A DNA stretch of 64,000 bases from Chloranthus sessilifolius (GCA_021018995.1 CM037591.1:69715901-69779900); one strand, 5' to 3'. Numbered from the stretch's first letter, positions 9,631 to 21,899 are shown. Notes: a model not told the origin generated them from the letters alone. A program made the numbers and translations.

Positions 9631-11700
9631 TTGACCGATTATCTACCTAACTTCATTCGGGCTAACTTGAAGTGACACATGCATGTTCTTTAACGCCCTC
9701 ATTAATGCTTGAAAATAGAGTGGGGACGTCATTAACAGATCCTATACAGTGATGTGATTTGGCATCCTTCTCAGCTGAATCTCTAGTATATGTTCTCGAC
9801 TCATTTTCTCGAAAGGATTCACAACGTTGTCTATCTTTCCCTCTAGTTGGGATTGTACTGCTGCTGCTGATGCATTGGGCTGCTTCGAAATCTTCCTGGA
9901 TCGGGTAACAAAGTCCACTACCCCTTCTCTGTTGTTGCTAGTGTTGACATCTATTTTCTCATAACTCAGAGGGACCTAATGTGGGTTATAGGTTGGCCCC
10001 GGAATCTAAAATTATATGGATATTGGTATTGGATGCTCTTGCACTGCGGGCTCCGGAGGTGTGGGTAACACTTGGTTTACTTCAATGATAGCTGATTGGG
10101 TGGAAAAATTGGGCCAGATGGGAGTGGTTAAGCTGGTGAGTGGTTGCACTTGGTGTAAAGGGGTAGGAGTAGGCCATTGGTAGCTGATAGGTGCTGGCAA
10201 GGGATTAGGGTCATGGTGGGCTATCGGGTAATTGATGGGGATGGGGGTGGTGGTGTATGGTTGATATGCATTTATATGCACATAATTAATAGGTGGGGGT
10301 GATGGGAAATAAGCCCTAAGATCCAAGGGTTCAACTTGGGGTGCTGGGTTAGGGAAATAATCTGACAAATTCAGGGGTTCAATCACCCCAATACTCCTTT
10401 CTTCACAATTTCTTGGCAATGGTGCCACATAGCTCTCCTCGATCACTGATGTAATCCGGTGGGTCAAATTCAAACTCCTCCTCACATTCTTCTATCATCC
10501 CGATGGTGGGTTTGGGACTTACTCCTCCAGTAGGATGTGGGGGTAGCGACACTTGATGAATGTTGGCATGCTAGTTCACTTGAGAAGGTGCAGGTGGGAT
10601 GATTTTCCTGACATCAATTAAATATTGGATTGCGTGCTTCAATGGGAAGCAGCGATCAGTCAGGTGACCTGAACCCTAATAAAAATTACAGCGGGTATTA
10701 GGGTCATAATTCTTTGGGATTGGGTGAGGAAGAGGTTGCGGTTGATGAATAGTAACTAATCATTTTTCTATTAGTAAAGGTAAAAGTACACTTAGTGATT
10801 GCCCTACGGGTGTAAACACTCAGTCGTAGCAGGCTCTCCTCTACTCCGGAGTCATCTGCATTCCTTGTCAATTCCCTGCTCCCTGCATCTGCTCAGTTCT
10901 GATTGGTATTGACGGGGCTGCTTAAAATTGGAATGGGTTATATTATTATTAGGCTTAGTGTTGGCAATATTCTGGACATCAACCCCTGTTCTTTTCTCAT
11001 TCCTCTATTCTGAAAATCTTCTAACCCCATTGGCTCCACTTGGTACATTCTTACTTAGGCGACCTTTCCTGGTAGCATCTTCATAGCAATTGGCGTTCCT
11101 TACCAGATCAATAAAGCTGAATTGCTGCTGGTACAATAACAAGTTTGAGATCACTGGTAGAGTATTTTTGGAAATCATTTCTATCTGTTCATCATCAGGT
11201 ATCCTATTTCTACCATGAGCTGCCAGTGCTTTCCAATGCCCCAAATAATCACTAAAGGTCTCATTCGGGTTCTGCTTCAAATGGGCCAAGTCTGACTTAT
11301 GCGGTTTAATGTCTATATTATAGACATATTATTTGTGAAACAGGTGCGTCAAGTCCTTCCAAGTTTTCATCATAGATGGTTCCAAAGATGTAAATCATCT
11401 CAAGGTTGGACTAGTCAAACTCTTCTGAAAGACCTTTATCAATAGTCTTTCGTCCCCTCTATACTGTCACATGTCCCCACAATAAGACTTGAGGTGTGCT
11501 ACAGGATTGCCAGTGCCGTTGTATTTGTCAAAAGTTGACATTTTAAATTATAGAGGTAAGGGACCTCAGCAAACAAACACAAATCTGTGAAGTTTGTGGC
11601 ATGGATTTCAGCACCACCCATTTTCAACAACTGCTTCTGAATTTTGTCCAACTATTATTGTTCTGATTCCTTGGATATGGGGGCCACTCTCTCAGCAGTC
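9631..11700 (-). pseudogene. Tat gag core region, broken
   Basis: Gag forms the virus-like particle. On the minus strand, from about 11570, the readable order is FDKYNGTGNPVAHLKSYCGD, then FTSLEPSMMKTWKDLTHLF, then MAHLKQNPNETFSDYLGHW (11289) and SNLLLYQQQFSFIDLVRNA (to 11005), the usual Tat retrotransposon-gag domain. Several stops occur, including within the first block. Downstream, 10485-10012 holds a proline-rich open frame (IEPLNLSDYFPNPAPQVEPL and LRAYFPSPPP) corresponding to the Gag C-terminal and protease linker. No clean zinc knuckle was seen. Confidence 0.8.
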
Positions 11701-12090
11701 GGTTGGACTTCACTCTGGGCTACCAGGGGGTGGATAATTATAGGTGGGGGGTTAAGACTGGTCAATACCCCAGTATAGGCTCCACTGTTTCTAATCTCGT
11801 CCTCTTCATACTGCTAGTCTACACAAGGTGCAGTGAGGGCAGGATTCTCTTGCTGGTGTTGCATGGACTGGATGGGGATGGCATGAATGGAGGTTGGGTG
11901 AGTCCATTAGAGATGAGGGAAGGTTTGTTGGATGATGGGATGAGTAGAAGTCTGATTTTGGGGTGGGGCCTAATGAGGCCATTGGGCCTGGGGAAAGGCT
12001 TGAAACGGACTTTGGGATGTTGGGATATGGGTGAATTTGATGTAAGGCTTGGGTTTGAGCTGGGTATGAGGGTTGTAAGTGGGTGAAATT

Positions 12091-12740
12091 TTAGAGGAAT
12101 TGTGAAGGGTATGGGTGTGAGGCTTCAAGGTTTTGTTGGGCTTGGGTTTGGGCTATAAAGCCTTGGGAGGGTTGGGCTATGAAGGTTTGGCCCATAGGTC
12201 CTTGGGAAGCTTGGGCCACAAAGCCTTTGTCATGATGGGTTTGGACCATGGGCCATTGATAGGTTTCAGCCATGGGCCTCTGGTGGGTCCGGGCCATTGG
12301 GCCTTGATTGGTCTGGCCCATGGTCCATTGATGGGTCTGAGCCATGGGCCCTTGATGGGTCTGGGCCATGGGCCCTTGATGGGTCTGGCCCATTATGCCT
12401 TAGTGGGTTTGGGCCAAAGGCCCTTGATGGGTCTAGGCCATTGGCCCATGATAGGCCTAGCCTATAAGGCCTTGGTGGGTATGGGCTATAGGCCCTTGAT
12501 GGATCTGGCCCATTGGGTCTTGATAGGTCTGGCCCTTTGGGCCTTGGTGGGTTTGGTCCATGGTCCCTTGAGGCATGTGGGAAATAGAGGTTTGAGCCAT
12601 TGGGCCTTGGGGTATGTGGGAAATGGGGGTTTGGGCCATTGGGCCATTGGGCCTTGGGGCATGTGAGAAATGGGGGTTTGGATGGTGTGGATGATGGGGG
12701 GTTGATGGGGGTCATGGGGGAATGAGGCATGGAGGCTTGA
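12091..12740 (-). repeat. 24-bp minisatellite encoding MAQTHQGP repeats in Gag N-terminal extension
   Basis: The + strand unit GGGCCCTTGATGGGTCTGGGCCAT repeats every 24 bp with variation. On the minus strand it reads as the octapeptide MAQTHQGP and variants. Because the period is a multiple of three, long frames are open on both strands and in more than one frame. The minus frame is the biologically plausible one since it is in line with gag. To the left (12580-12690) the repeat gives way to a longer related unit. Confidence 0.85.
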
Positions 12741-13466
12741 TAGGGTCTCGGATGGATTCATGGGTGTGTGGTATGGATGAGGGGGGATAGTGTTGGGAAG
12801 CCTTCCACCTACTGTAGGTTTGGAACATCTCCTCCATCATGGCCATGGAAGGGGCATCGGATGGAAATGGGTTATTTAATAGTTGGAGGGTGTGTAAAGA
12901 GGAAAAATTAAGCATGGCCCCGGTAAAATTGGGCATGACTCGGGTAAGTGGTGGGATATGAGATGGGTTGGACGAATGAGGTCGGGCATTGGTGGATGAA
13001 ATGGGCATATATGGGGAAGATGTATGCGGCATGGAGGTGGAGAATGAGAGGAAAATTGGTCATGGATCCGAAAAAAATGGGCATGACTTGGGTAAATAGA
13101 GGGATGTGTTGGGGATCGAATGCGGCATGGATAGATGTGGGTGGATTGGGTTGGGCGGATGAAAAATAGGGTGTTGGCTAAAGTGGGGGATGAGGCCGGG
13201 TTTGGACTGGGTGTGGAAGGAGGGTGAGATGGGTAGGAGATGGCCATGGGTGAAGGCATGGCTTGGGAAAATGGTGGGAAATTTGGATTTTGGGTATTTT
13301 GGGAAGTGGTGGAAGGGAAAATACGGGCACCGAACAGGCCGGTTACGGTGAGGGTTGATTGGGTGAGGGGGGTGGAAGTAAAAGCTTCCTCGGTATAGGA
13401 ATGGGTTGGAGAATGTGGCGGGGATGAGTCGGGATCTGCGTAAGCTGGGTCCACAGCCCACGACAT
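12741..13466 (-). pseudogene. proline/serine-rich N-terminal extension of Tat Gag
   Basis: On the minus strand a 196-residue frame starts MSWAVDPAYADPDSSPPHS and is rich in Pro, Ser, His and Thr. Overlapping frames are equally Pro-rich because the DNA is biased. By position it is the start of the Tat gag reading frame or an additional upstream ORF. I recognise no domain. The start Met at 13466 is the first on the minus strand after the leader. Confidence 0.45.
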
Positions 13467-14815
13467 AGCTTGGTTTCGGGTCAGGTATGGATGCCTCAGA
13501 TGGGGCCCGTAAAGCTTCCTCCTTCTTCCCCTATGGGATGGCAGAGGGTACGATGATGTCGCTGACTCTATTTTTGGGTTTTATTTATTAATTTTTTTTA
13601 TTTATTATAAGTGAAAAGAAAAGAGGATTTTGGGGCCTTTTGAATTCCCTTCTCGGGTGGCTCTCGTACCCTAAATAGGTCTCGCGGTAAAGGTTCTATA
13701 GCGCTTCAAAAGAATCAAAGGGAAATCCCTTGATCTATTGAAGGCACAAAAACTGATGCAAATAACCCGATCCCTCGAAACGAATTAAAAAGAAGTCACC
13801 TTCTTTTGACCGGTGAGGGCGTATTGGGTGTAGAAAGTCATGGGGCCTAAACAGAGGCACTAAACACACTGATCGGGGAGTCTAGGATGTGAAGCAGGCC
13901 ACTAGATTTGAGCTGTTGCTGTATACCCAAAGCTGGTGCAACTATTAGGTGCGCTAGAACAAAATGCCCCCCTTTTTATGCTGGCACAACTAATAGATGC
14001 GGCAGTGTAAATTTGAGGATTTTTGGCGTAGCACAACTATTAGTGGCGTCAAGCAAAAATTGGGTTCCAGATTGTTTGGCAGCAGTAGTTCCAGCCTGAA
14101 ATGAGTCTCCTAATTGTATTTTTCTGGAAGTTGGGCTTCCAGGGATTGACTGTTCTAATGATACGTCTCTTTTCTCACCGATCCTAAGGGTTTAGAGGCC
14201 AAATTGGTAAATGACAATGACAAGTAGACTCACCATCCGGCTAAGGTGCTTAGAAATGATGAACGAAAGAAATTGAATGACAAGTGCACAAGTAGGTCTT
14301 GCCAAAATGCATTAAGGCTCTGTAAATGACGTAAAAGTAGGGTAAGTAAATGACGTAATCGAGGGTGAGTAAAAAAAAAAGAAAAAATAGCAATAAAAGA
14401 GTTAGTAAATTAAAAATAAAGAGGCCAAATTTAAGAGGAAGCTTTACTAGCTACTCCCCAGCAGAGTCCCCATCTATGCAACGTAAGTAGGCCCGCCTAA
14501 CGGCTAAGGCACCTGAAATGACAGAAATATAAGGAATTTAAATGACAATGCATAAGTAGACCTGCCGATCGGCTAAGGTGTTAGAAATGACAGAAACGTA
14601 AAGAAATTAAATGACAGTGCGCAAGTAGGTCTGCCAAACAGCTAAGGCCCGTAAATGACATAAAGGTAGGGGTAAGTAAAATGGCGTAATCGGAGGGGTG
14701 AGTAAAAAAAAAAGAAAAAATAGCAATAAAAGAGTTAGTAAATTAAAAATAAAGAGGCCAAATTTAAGAGGAAGCTTTACTAGCTACTCCCCAGCAGAGT
14801 CGCCATCTATGCAAC
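13467..14815 (-). other. Tat 5' leader with duplicated primer-site block
   Basis: This is a long untranslated leader. Degenerate copies of the CAACTATTAG near-palindrome occur at 13925-14065. A block of about 330 bp is duplicated: the stretch from the poly-A run through CTTTACTAGCTACTCCCCAG occurs at about 14368-14470 and again at about 14699-14805. Shorter GGCTAAGG-containing units repeat between and before them. Confidence 0.75.
14789..14805 (-). other. primer-binding site of the Tat element
   Basis: Minus strand TGGCGACTCTGCTGGGG, ten bases inside the LTR end. This sequence type is the arginine-tRNA primer site of Ogre/Tat elements. A second, slightly altered copy (GGGGACTCTGCTGGGG) lies at about 14456-14472 within the duplicated leader block. 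Confidence 0.85.
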
Positions 14816-15660
14816 TGTGGGATTTTTGACGATCCCGTCGCGACGATGCGCTCTCTTGAAAAATATAGAGTCGCCACCCAGAGATTTTGGTGTCCCAAAA
14901 AATCTAGATCAATTTTATAAGCACCGAAGTCACACAAATATGACTATGATTCTAGTCTACGCCAAAGGCTCTTAGGTAGGGGCTTCGGTTATTGATCGGG
15001 AAGGTGTTAGGCACCTAACCAACCCGCTTGTAAGCAGTCTATACTATGGTTGTTTGGATGTGTATAATATATATATACATAAAATAAAAGAACATGAGCG
15101 ACACTTTCCCTTGCCCGAAGGCACACCGATCCTACTGAGACCATCCCGCTTGCCGAAATTTGGGCAGCATAACGGCTCAATTCTAGGATAAAGGAAAAGC
15201 AAAGAAGGTAGAAGAATAGAGGGGAGAGTCGGAGCTCTCGGGCCCTTGTAGCACCGTTGTGGATCCTTGCGCGAGAGCATCTTTGATGAGCTTTCGAAAG
15301 CAAACGGGTAGCAGGATGGGTTCTAATCTCTAAGGCTATGGAGCTAAGAGGTAGGAGAAGAAGACTAGGGGCTAAATCTAGCCAAATTTCAAGGATTTTT
15401 TATGAAAAATGGGGTGTCAAGGATGAACTAGGTGCTGGAATTATATGAGTTTAGTGGGGGCCAATGGGAGGGGAGCTCACTAAAATTTTCTCACTTTGAA
15501 ATTTTTTTAACCCTTAAGCAAGAGGGGTGGCTCGCTATATATAGAGAAAGGGAGGATTACTGAAGGGTTAAAGTCCTAATTGGGTTAGAAATTAGGTGAT
15601 GAGAAATTTAAGGTTTTTGTGGTTTTCTAGAACTTGGAGAAGAGGGATTTGGGTTTAATA
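14816..15660 (-). repeat. Tat 5' LTR, inner part
   Basis: On the minus strand it ends …GTCAAAAATCCCACA at 14816, directly after the primer-site spacer. On the + strand it starts TGTGGGATTTTTGACGATCC. It is interrupted at 15660 by a CACTA transposon and resumes at 39485 after the duplicated ATA. No gene lies here. A minus frame at 15007-15303 covers the LTR and has no recognisable match. Confidence 0.85.
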
Positions 15661-15740
15661 CACTACGTCAAGATGAGGAAAAAACCACTGTAGCAGCAAA
15701 AATTAAACTACTGTTTAAAATAGTGGTGTAATATACCACT
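15661..15740. repeat. left terminal and subterminal repeats of the CACTA
   Basis: CACTA terminus followed by AAAAAACCACTGT, ACTACTGTTT, ATAGTGGT and ACCACTA. These are inverted and direct copies of one 8-10 bp word (ACCACTGT) that recurs at the other end. Confidence 0.85.
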
Positions 15741-15784
15741 ACCTAAAATAGTAATTTTTTCACTTAAATCACTCATCACATGCA

Positions 15785-16062
15785 TATGATGCTACCATCA
15801 CGTGCAAATTCATCAGGCCTCTCATTTCTCTCTTTTATCTCCTCACAAACCCCTCTCTTTCAACCCTACCTTCTTTTCCTCTCTCTCTCGACGAACCCCC
15901 AGCTGCCATTTTGATCTCAAGAGGAGCCAACAAACCTTAATCGTCGCAGAGCTCTGATCACGGACTGCGGACGGCAGATCGCCGACCAACGATTGTTGAA
16001 CTGGTCCTGAATCACAGATCTATCAAATCTCCAGAATTTTTTATTCATTTCATACAAATATC
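15785..16062 (+). other. possible captured 5' untranslated exon
   Basis: The sequence has plant 5'UTR-like features: CT-rich stretches (CTCTCTCTC around 15880), then a non-coding GC-richer block, ending AAATATCG followed by GTGAGTTTGG, a good splice donor. It could be the first exon of one of the captured genes and could supply a transcription start. Which gene it belongs to cannot be told. Confidence 0.35.
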
Positions 16063-16930
16063 GGTGAGTTTGGGTTTAGATTGCAGTTTAGGTTTAGATT
16101 TTAGAGGTGGTGAACAGCTCTGATCACGGACTGCAACCATTGTTCAATCTATATCTCCATCGCAACCATAAGATCCTAGTCGTCGGATGTGGAAATTCAG
16201 GTCTGATTCTCCTTCTTCTTCGTCTGAATCGGTGGCCTACTTCTTTTTTGCTTTTGATTTATTGTATTCATTCCTCAATCTTGGTTCATCTTTTGATTTG
16301 TTGTTTCAGATTACACATATAGCAGAAAAAAAACACAAATTGGGGTTTATATGTTGATGATTACGGCAATTGTAGGATTGGAAAGGGGTTTTGTTGGAAT
16401 GATCTAGATTCGTGACTACTAATCAGCATTTTTTCACTTTACTATCAATTTCGTTTGTTTTGAGGTATTGCGAAGCTATTTCAGAATTCTCGAGGAAGCA
16501 TTTTGTACTTTTTTCCTGTTAGATTTAAATGTTCAGCTAGGAAGTAGCAAAATGCTTAAGGAATCTGAGATCTAACTATCGCCTTAGCTGGAGCTCTGTT
16601 ATGGTTATTATATCAAAACTAGATTTGTTAATGTAGAAAATTCATAACCATAGTTTTAGCTGTTATTGACATTCATTTATGTATATGCATATAATTACAT
16701 AATTTTGATGAATTTATAATCATTACAAGTAGATTTAAGTAATAATTAAATTAGGTGTTATTGAAGTTCATTTATGTAATATATGTATAATTACATAATT
16801 TGATAAACACAAAATGATTGCAAGTAGATTTGAGTATTGATTAAATCGTTAAAACATTCTTAATTGATTAAATTGTGTATTTAAATCATCACTTTGTTCG
16901 GTTTATTAATTGATTTGATTGGTGTTCATT

Positions 16931-16969
<39 letters not shown>

Positions 16970-18992
16970 ATATTTAGATAAATTTCATCTCCCTTGTTCT
17001 AAGGAGATAACCCCATCAAACTGGCAAATTAGTTTTGGAGCATGTATTTTGTAAATGCTGCAAGAAACTTTGTTTATTGAGGTTTTCAAATTGGTACTAG
17101 TGTTATATACCTTCTATCAAATTAGTACCTTGGTTGACCTCTAATATGTTCTCAAAATATTGACAAAGTAAATAAGGATTTGAAGCAACTGAAGGGGGAT
17201 GCTTGAGAATAATGTCGTGTTCTATATATATTACAAGTGTTAATTAGTAGAGTATGAAAAGAAATATGGCATTATTATTATAATAATTTCACACATTCAG
17301 GATGTTGCATACATTAAGAAGCTACCACCATATCAAGGTCTGTTTTGACAAGAACAAAGGAAGAACTGACACCATTTTCCCTGGTCTTTAATAGTACTAC
17401 CAATCATCCGTGGTTCTTTGTAGTTGCATGGAACTGATGATTGGGGTACACCATTTAGAAGCTATATACACAATTTTCTAAGATCCAGCTTTGAGGGCAA
17501 GGCTTTCCTGAGAGGATTGGGATGTTATGGCTTTCGTGTTATTGATCTGTTAGTAGAATACACAAGATGGGGACTTTTCTTTAGCCTGGAGATTTTATTT
17601 TCTAGTTATTGATCTGTTAGTAAAATGGTTGGCAAATACACATAAAAATGAATGCATGATCAGTATATTGTAGGATGGGAAAACTAATGAGATGAAGAAT
17701 AGAGAACTGCACATCAACTATTTGTTGAAAGGACAAAGAGGGATCTGACTGAAAATTGTTGAAGTGTTGCCATCCATAAATGATTTTGTCCAAATTTGTA
17801 GTGTTTTGCGAGTTGCTGTATTTTTTTTGTAGTGGCTGCTGCACGTTTTTATACATATTTGTTGAATTTTTGTTGTTGCTGCTACACTTTTTATACATGT
17901 TTATGGAATTTCTGCTGTTGATGCCTTAATTTTTACTGTCTTTTATTCAATGCATGCTAGATTTTGTCTGATATTGATTTCAGTCAATTCCCTACACTCC
18001 AACTAAATGGTATTTTGTGACTTCTCCAACAGGCCACAACCATATACTAAGCTTCAGTGATTTCTCCAGTGGTATGATCTTACTCCTGTTCTAAGTATTT
18101 TAGCATCAACTTACATTTAGATATAAACATGACACAACACTAACTTTTTTCTGTGTTGGCTATGGCCAAACCTGCCCTGAAACTCTGATAAAAGAACAAA
18201 TGGGGTGCTGAGATAATATACTGGACAGCACCAGCACATCCACTCAATCTACGAGGTATTGTTTACTATAAAGTGGCCATTTTTGGTGATGTCCGAGCAC
18301 TTTTTTATTTTGTTAAGTTCGTGAAACTTAGTTAGAGCACTACCCCCAATTCAAAGTTTTGACTAAACAACTAATTTTATTCATTCTAAACCACACTTTT
18401 TTCTTCTTTTATTTATTTATATCTTCTTTTGGGATCGTGGTCATCCTTTTTGTAAGTCTTGTTTGCTTGTATCTAAGTTTGAACAGACTTACTTTTCTCT
18501 ATGGTCCAAGTGCAAAGGCATCCCCTTCCTTCAATATTCTGACCTCAAATGCTCCTAAGATTTCATTAATTTACAATAGTTTTTTGGTTGGTACTGAAAA
18601 TGTAAGGGTTTTTAGTAAATTTCTTTTTTCAGCCATGTTTCTATTGATTTATTGCAGGACATGGAGTTTTGTGACGGTAAAAAAATGAAGATTTCTTGCA
18701 ATTGTTATACGCTATTCAACATATACTGCTCATGTGGCGCGATGTAAGCAATGCACGTCGAGGCAGCCACTTATATCGCGCCACTTAAGCGTCTGTTGAA
18801 TGGTCCCGTCCATTCATTATAATTTTCCACCGGTGGATCAGCCACGAACTACAATGCCCTTTTATCCTTATCAAAATTAAATGTCACTATTTATATTTAA
18901 GTATCAGTTAGGACATTTAAGTAAATTTAAGTTTCATCCAGACAAAATTTGTACTCAACATTTATTAAATTGTTGGCTTTTCTTTTTTGCAG
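16063..18992. other. intron-like AT-rich DNA in the CACTA, no gene recognised
   Basis: An (AT)n run lies at about 16936-16967. Short exon-like windows bounded by AG and GT occur (for example 17302-17337, and 18657 onward after TTATTGCAG), but I cannot connect any to a known family. Long frames at 18359-18688 are Phe/Leu-rich and look non-coding. Confidence 0.45.
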
Positions 18993-19073
18993 CTGATAAA
19001 GTGTAGAGAGATGTTAACTTGCATTGCCTGTTCTAAGCAACTGGAGGATTCTGGGGAGGATGTAGCGGCACAG
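18993..19073 (+). pseudogene. BREVIS RADIX-like first coding exon (captured fragment)
   Basis: A TTCTTTTTTGCAG acceptor precedes an 18-base untranslated stretch and an ATG at 19011. The 21 codons read MLTCIACSKQLEDSGEDVAA plus Gln. MLTCIACSKQL is the conserved N-terminus of plant BRX-family proteins, which act in root and vascular development at the membrane and nucleus. A GT follows directly (CACAG-GTTCAA). The remaining BRX exons are not found nearby, so this is one exon carried as a fragment. A second AG…GT-bounded window (19271-19338) is not recognisable as BRX. Confidence 0.7.
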
Positions 19074-19625
19074 GTTCAACTTCTCGCTGCCCTCTCTTTA
19101 AGAATTGTGATATTGAAGCTCTAAGCAGCCAGGAAATTTTTCTCTTTATGATTGAGAACTCATTATTTAATTTTGTATGTGTTTGTTATACATATCTCTC
19201 TATCTCTGATTTGATCCTCAATTACTTTTCATTATTTGTTTATATTTTAACACATGCTGTCACCCTGCAGAGCATTTACAGCAGTTGAGCTGTGAAGGAA
19301 ACTGCATGGAAAGAAGTTTCCTCTCGATATAATTGAGGTAGTTTTAGCTGATTTCGATAGCAAGTGCGTATTTATTGACTCAACCCAGCTTCATTACTAT
19401 TATCAACCCAAAAGAGCATTAGCCTAGTTATCTTTTGTCTAGAGCTTTCACAATATTAATTTCTTTTTCTATTTTGTGGTGTAATAGTTGGTAGTTACAA
19501 CCTAAGAGCTACCTGAAACGAAACCTCACCCCTGAGCTTGAGAAAAATCTAAGGACAAACTCTCTCAGAGCGAGTGAAAAAAAAGGTGAAGATGCGAGGC
19601 TTTTGCATCTAGATATGTCATCCTG
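19074..19625. other. AT-rich sequence between BRX-like exon and LINE remnant
   Basis: No recognisable gene. One exon-like window (CCTGCAG acceptor at 19264-19270, GAG-GTAG donor at about 19337) contains a stop and has no match I recognise. Confidence 0.4.
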
Positions 19626-20870
19626 ATCCCCCTGAAAGCTTGATTCAATGCACTGTCAAATCTCTCGTAGCTTTCATGATCATGCTATTTGGCCTTGTAA
19701 CTCTGATGAACACCCTACTATTTCTCTCATTCCAAACAGCCCACATAATAGCTAAACCAAAATAGCTCCAAAAATCACCTTTTTCCCCACCCAATTTAAT
19801 TTCACCCCCCTGTGACAGTAAATTGCTAGCACTCTTAGGAAAAACCCAACTTATGTTAAACATCTTAAGCACCACATTCCAAACAACTTTGGCCACCCAA
19901 CAGTGAATCAGTAAATGATTCATCTGCTCCTCTTGGAGACACATAAAACATTTGTTGCGAAGTCTCATACCTTTCTTAGTCAACTGATCAATAGTTAAAA
20001 TCCTCCCTCACCCTACATTCCATCCAAATTTTTTTTTATCTTAGATGGCACTCAGCTTCCAAATATTAGCCCAATCCATAGCATCATTACCACTCTGAGA
20101 CAAAAGAGAATAGAAAGACCCACCAAAGAAAACCCCTTCTTATTAGGACTCCCTATACACTAATCTCTCCCCAAGCTATTTCTTCTAGCTAAATTGAGGT
20201 CTGAAAGCAAAGATACATAATACAACTCTTCATCTTCCGTTAGATTTCTAAAAACAGGACCTCCCAAACGGTAATATCATTATGAATTTCAACCATCTCT
20301 TCAATTTTTGCATCCGGGTATTTGGAAATAGAAAGTAAGTTGGGAAATTTTTGTTTTGAGTTGAGAGTCACCCAACCATACATCTTTCCAGAAACTAAAT
20401 GTATTACCTCTTCCCCAACTATATTTAATCCCATTATAACAACCTAAAAACTAGAGCAAATACCCCTCCACCACCCGACCCCCTACTCATCTTTCTCGAT
20501 ACACTTCTCGAATCCCAAATATTTCCGTACTTAGCCTGTGCCACCTGCCACCACAGATTTTGCCTTTCCCTGTCATCCCCCAATCTCCACAACCACTTTC
20601 CCAAAAGAGCTTTCTTTGTAATGCCCAATCTTCTGATACCAAGACCACCTTCCTTTGGAAGGCAACATTTATCCCAGCTGATAAGATGAAATTTCTTTTC
20701 CTCTTTACCTCCTTCCCACGAAAAGTCCCTAATATTTTCACAAGTTACGTAGAGAAGAAAAAGTAGATTTAATAAGGATCAATCTGCCACCTTTACTAAA
20801 CATCTTACTCTTCCACACTGCCAATCTCTTCTTAAACTTATTCAGCACTAGAACCCACATAAGCATCTCG
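19626..20870 (-). mobile_element. LINE (L1-like) 3' remnant
   Basis: Minus strand, from high to low coordinates: LNKFKKRLAVWKSKMFSKGG and RLILIKST (about 20860-20760), the C-terminal RT-connection of plant L1 elements; GITKKALLGKWLWRLGDDR and LWWQVAQAKYG (20628-20434); then the zinc-binding RVT domain at 19983-19645 with GMRLRNKCFMCLQEEQMNHL (C-x2-C, then H-x4-5-H/C). Frames change several times. No poly-A tail or target duplication was identified, so it may be a fragment carried within the CACTA. Confidence 0.8.
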
Positions 20871-20934
20871 GCCACATATGTACTTTATCTTCTTGTCGCT
20901 TTTTCATAGACCAGCATTTGCCCCATATAACAAG

Positions 20935-21115
20935 GTTAAAAATTTCGGATTTCGTTTCGGTTTCAGTCCAGCCCGAAACTGAAATTTCGGCCGAAAACTT
21001 CATTTACATATATTTTGAAACCGATAATTTAAGTTTTCAGTTTCATTTCGGTTTGGACCGAAACCGATAAGTTTCAGCCGATAACTTCAGTTGTCGGCTG
21101 AAATTTTGGTCCATG
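20935..21115. repeat. TTTCGGTTTC-rich simple repeat
   Basis: A short stretch is built from variants of TTTCGGTTTCAGT and their complements (CCGAAACTGAAATTTC), including inverted copies. It is probably a small dispersed repeat, and it has no coding content. Confidence 0.5.
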
Positions 21116-21617
21116 CCATATGATAAGGGAGATCTAACTGCCGGTTCCTAGACATGATGACATTAGAATACTCATTGCAATCGTCGTGGTATATTTTCTA
21201 TCTATCCAAAATAAGAGAACCAAATTGATTATTGGTATGGTACGGATCTTTAAAATTTTGACATAACTTTACTCGGCTGGGACTACTTCCAAGCTTCATG
21301 TTTATGAGGTTTCTGACCAGCTGATCTAAAGCACGCATGGGGACTCAATGTGACCATTGCCCATATGTTGTTTAGCAATCCATTTGAAGACTCATGGTCA
21401 GATGCTAGAAATCATTCCATGACACAATATTTGGGCTGGATCTAATCTACACTATGGCCACGTGTACCACAAGTTAGAAAAATGATGAAAGTGCTCCAAC
21501 TGTATGGAATTGAACCTCTGCCCCACAAGTCGAGCACAGGCCATGCCCCTAATACCACCTCAAACCAATTTATCAACCTAGATGTTTTTCATGGTTATTT
21601 TTAATGATTTCCAATCC

Positions 21618-21899
21618 TTGGATCAAGCACTGAACCAAAAGGGGATCAAAGAAGCAGATTCAGAGAAAGCAATGAAGCAGATTTTCGAGGATGACAAGTT
21701 GGGGGGTGATCGACAGGATATGGTTCATGGCATGTCAAAGCTTTTAGTGTACCGTCTCATTGATCAGTCCTCAAAACAGTGGTTGCTTGGACAAAATATG
21801 CTCCTTGAGAAGCGCAAGTTGAAGATCATAAGTTGGCTCCAGTATCGAGGATTCAGCTGGGCAGTTACTAGCTTCATCTTGAAGAAGTTGGAGACCTAG
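21618..21899 (+). pseudogene. RecX-family protein, C-terminal fragment (captured)
   Basis: An open frame ends at the TAG of 21897-21899. It reads LDQALNQKGIKEADSEKAMK, then DDKLGGDRQDMVHGMSKLL, DQSSKQWLLGQ and IISWLQYRGFSWAVTSFILKK, then LET-stop. This is the C-terminal half of plant organelle-targeted RecX, a regulator of RecA filaments. The helical repeat order and the conserved WLQYRGF-W motif are kept and no stop interrupts it. The N-terminal half and transit peptide are absent and no nearby promoter is evident, so it is a fragment rather than a gene. Confidence 0.75.

Noticed and set aside
12133-12666. 177-codon + strand frame rich in Leu, Gly and His
   Set aside because: It is the reverse reading of the 24-bp minisatellite; any frame of a repeat with period divisible by three tends to be open.
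15007-15303. 98-codon minus frame in the Tat 5' LTR
   Set aside because: It lies in LTR sequence, shows no domain and has an overlapping alternative frame of similar length.
16936-16967. (AT)n tract as an origin or matrix attachment site
   Set aside because: It is a plain microsatellite; no supporting context.
17424-17612. 62-codon frame with possible coding look (MHGTDDWGTPF…)
   Set aside because: No family resemblance, no consistent splice sites, AT-rich flanks; treated as chance.
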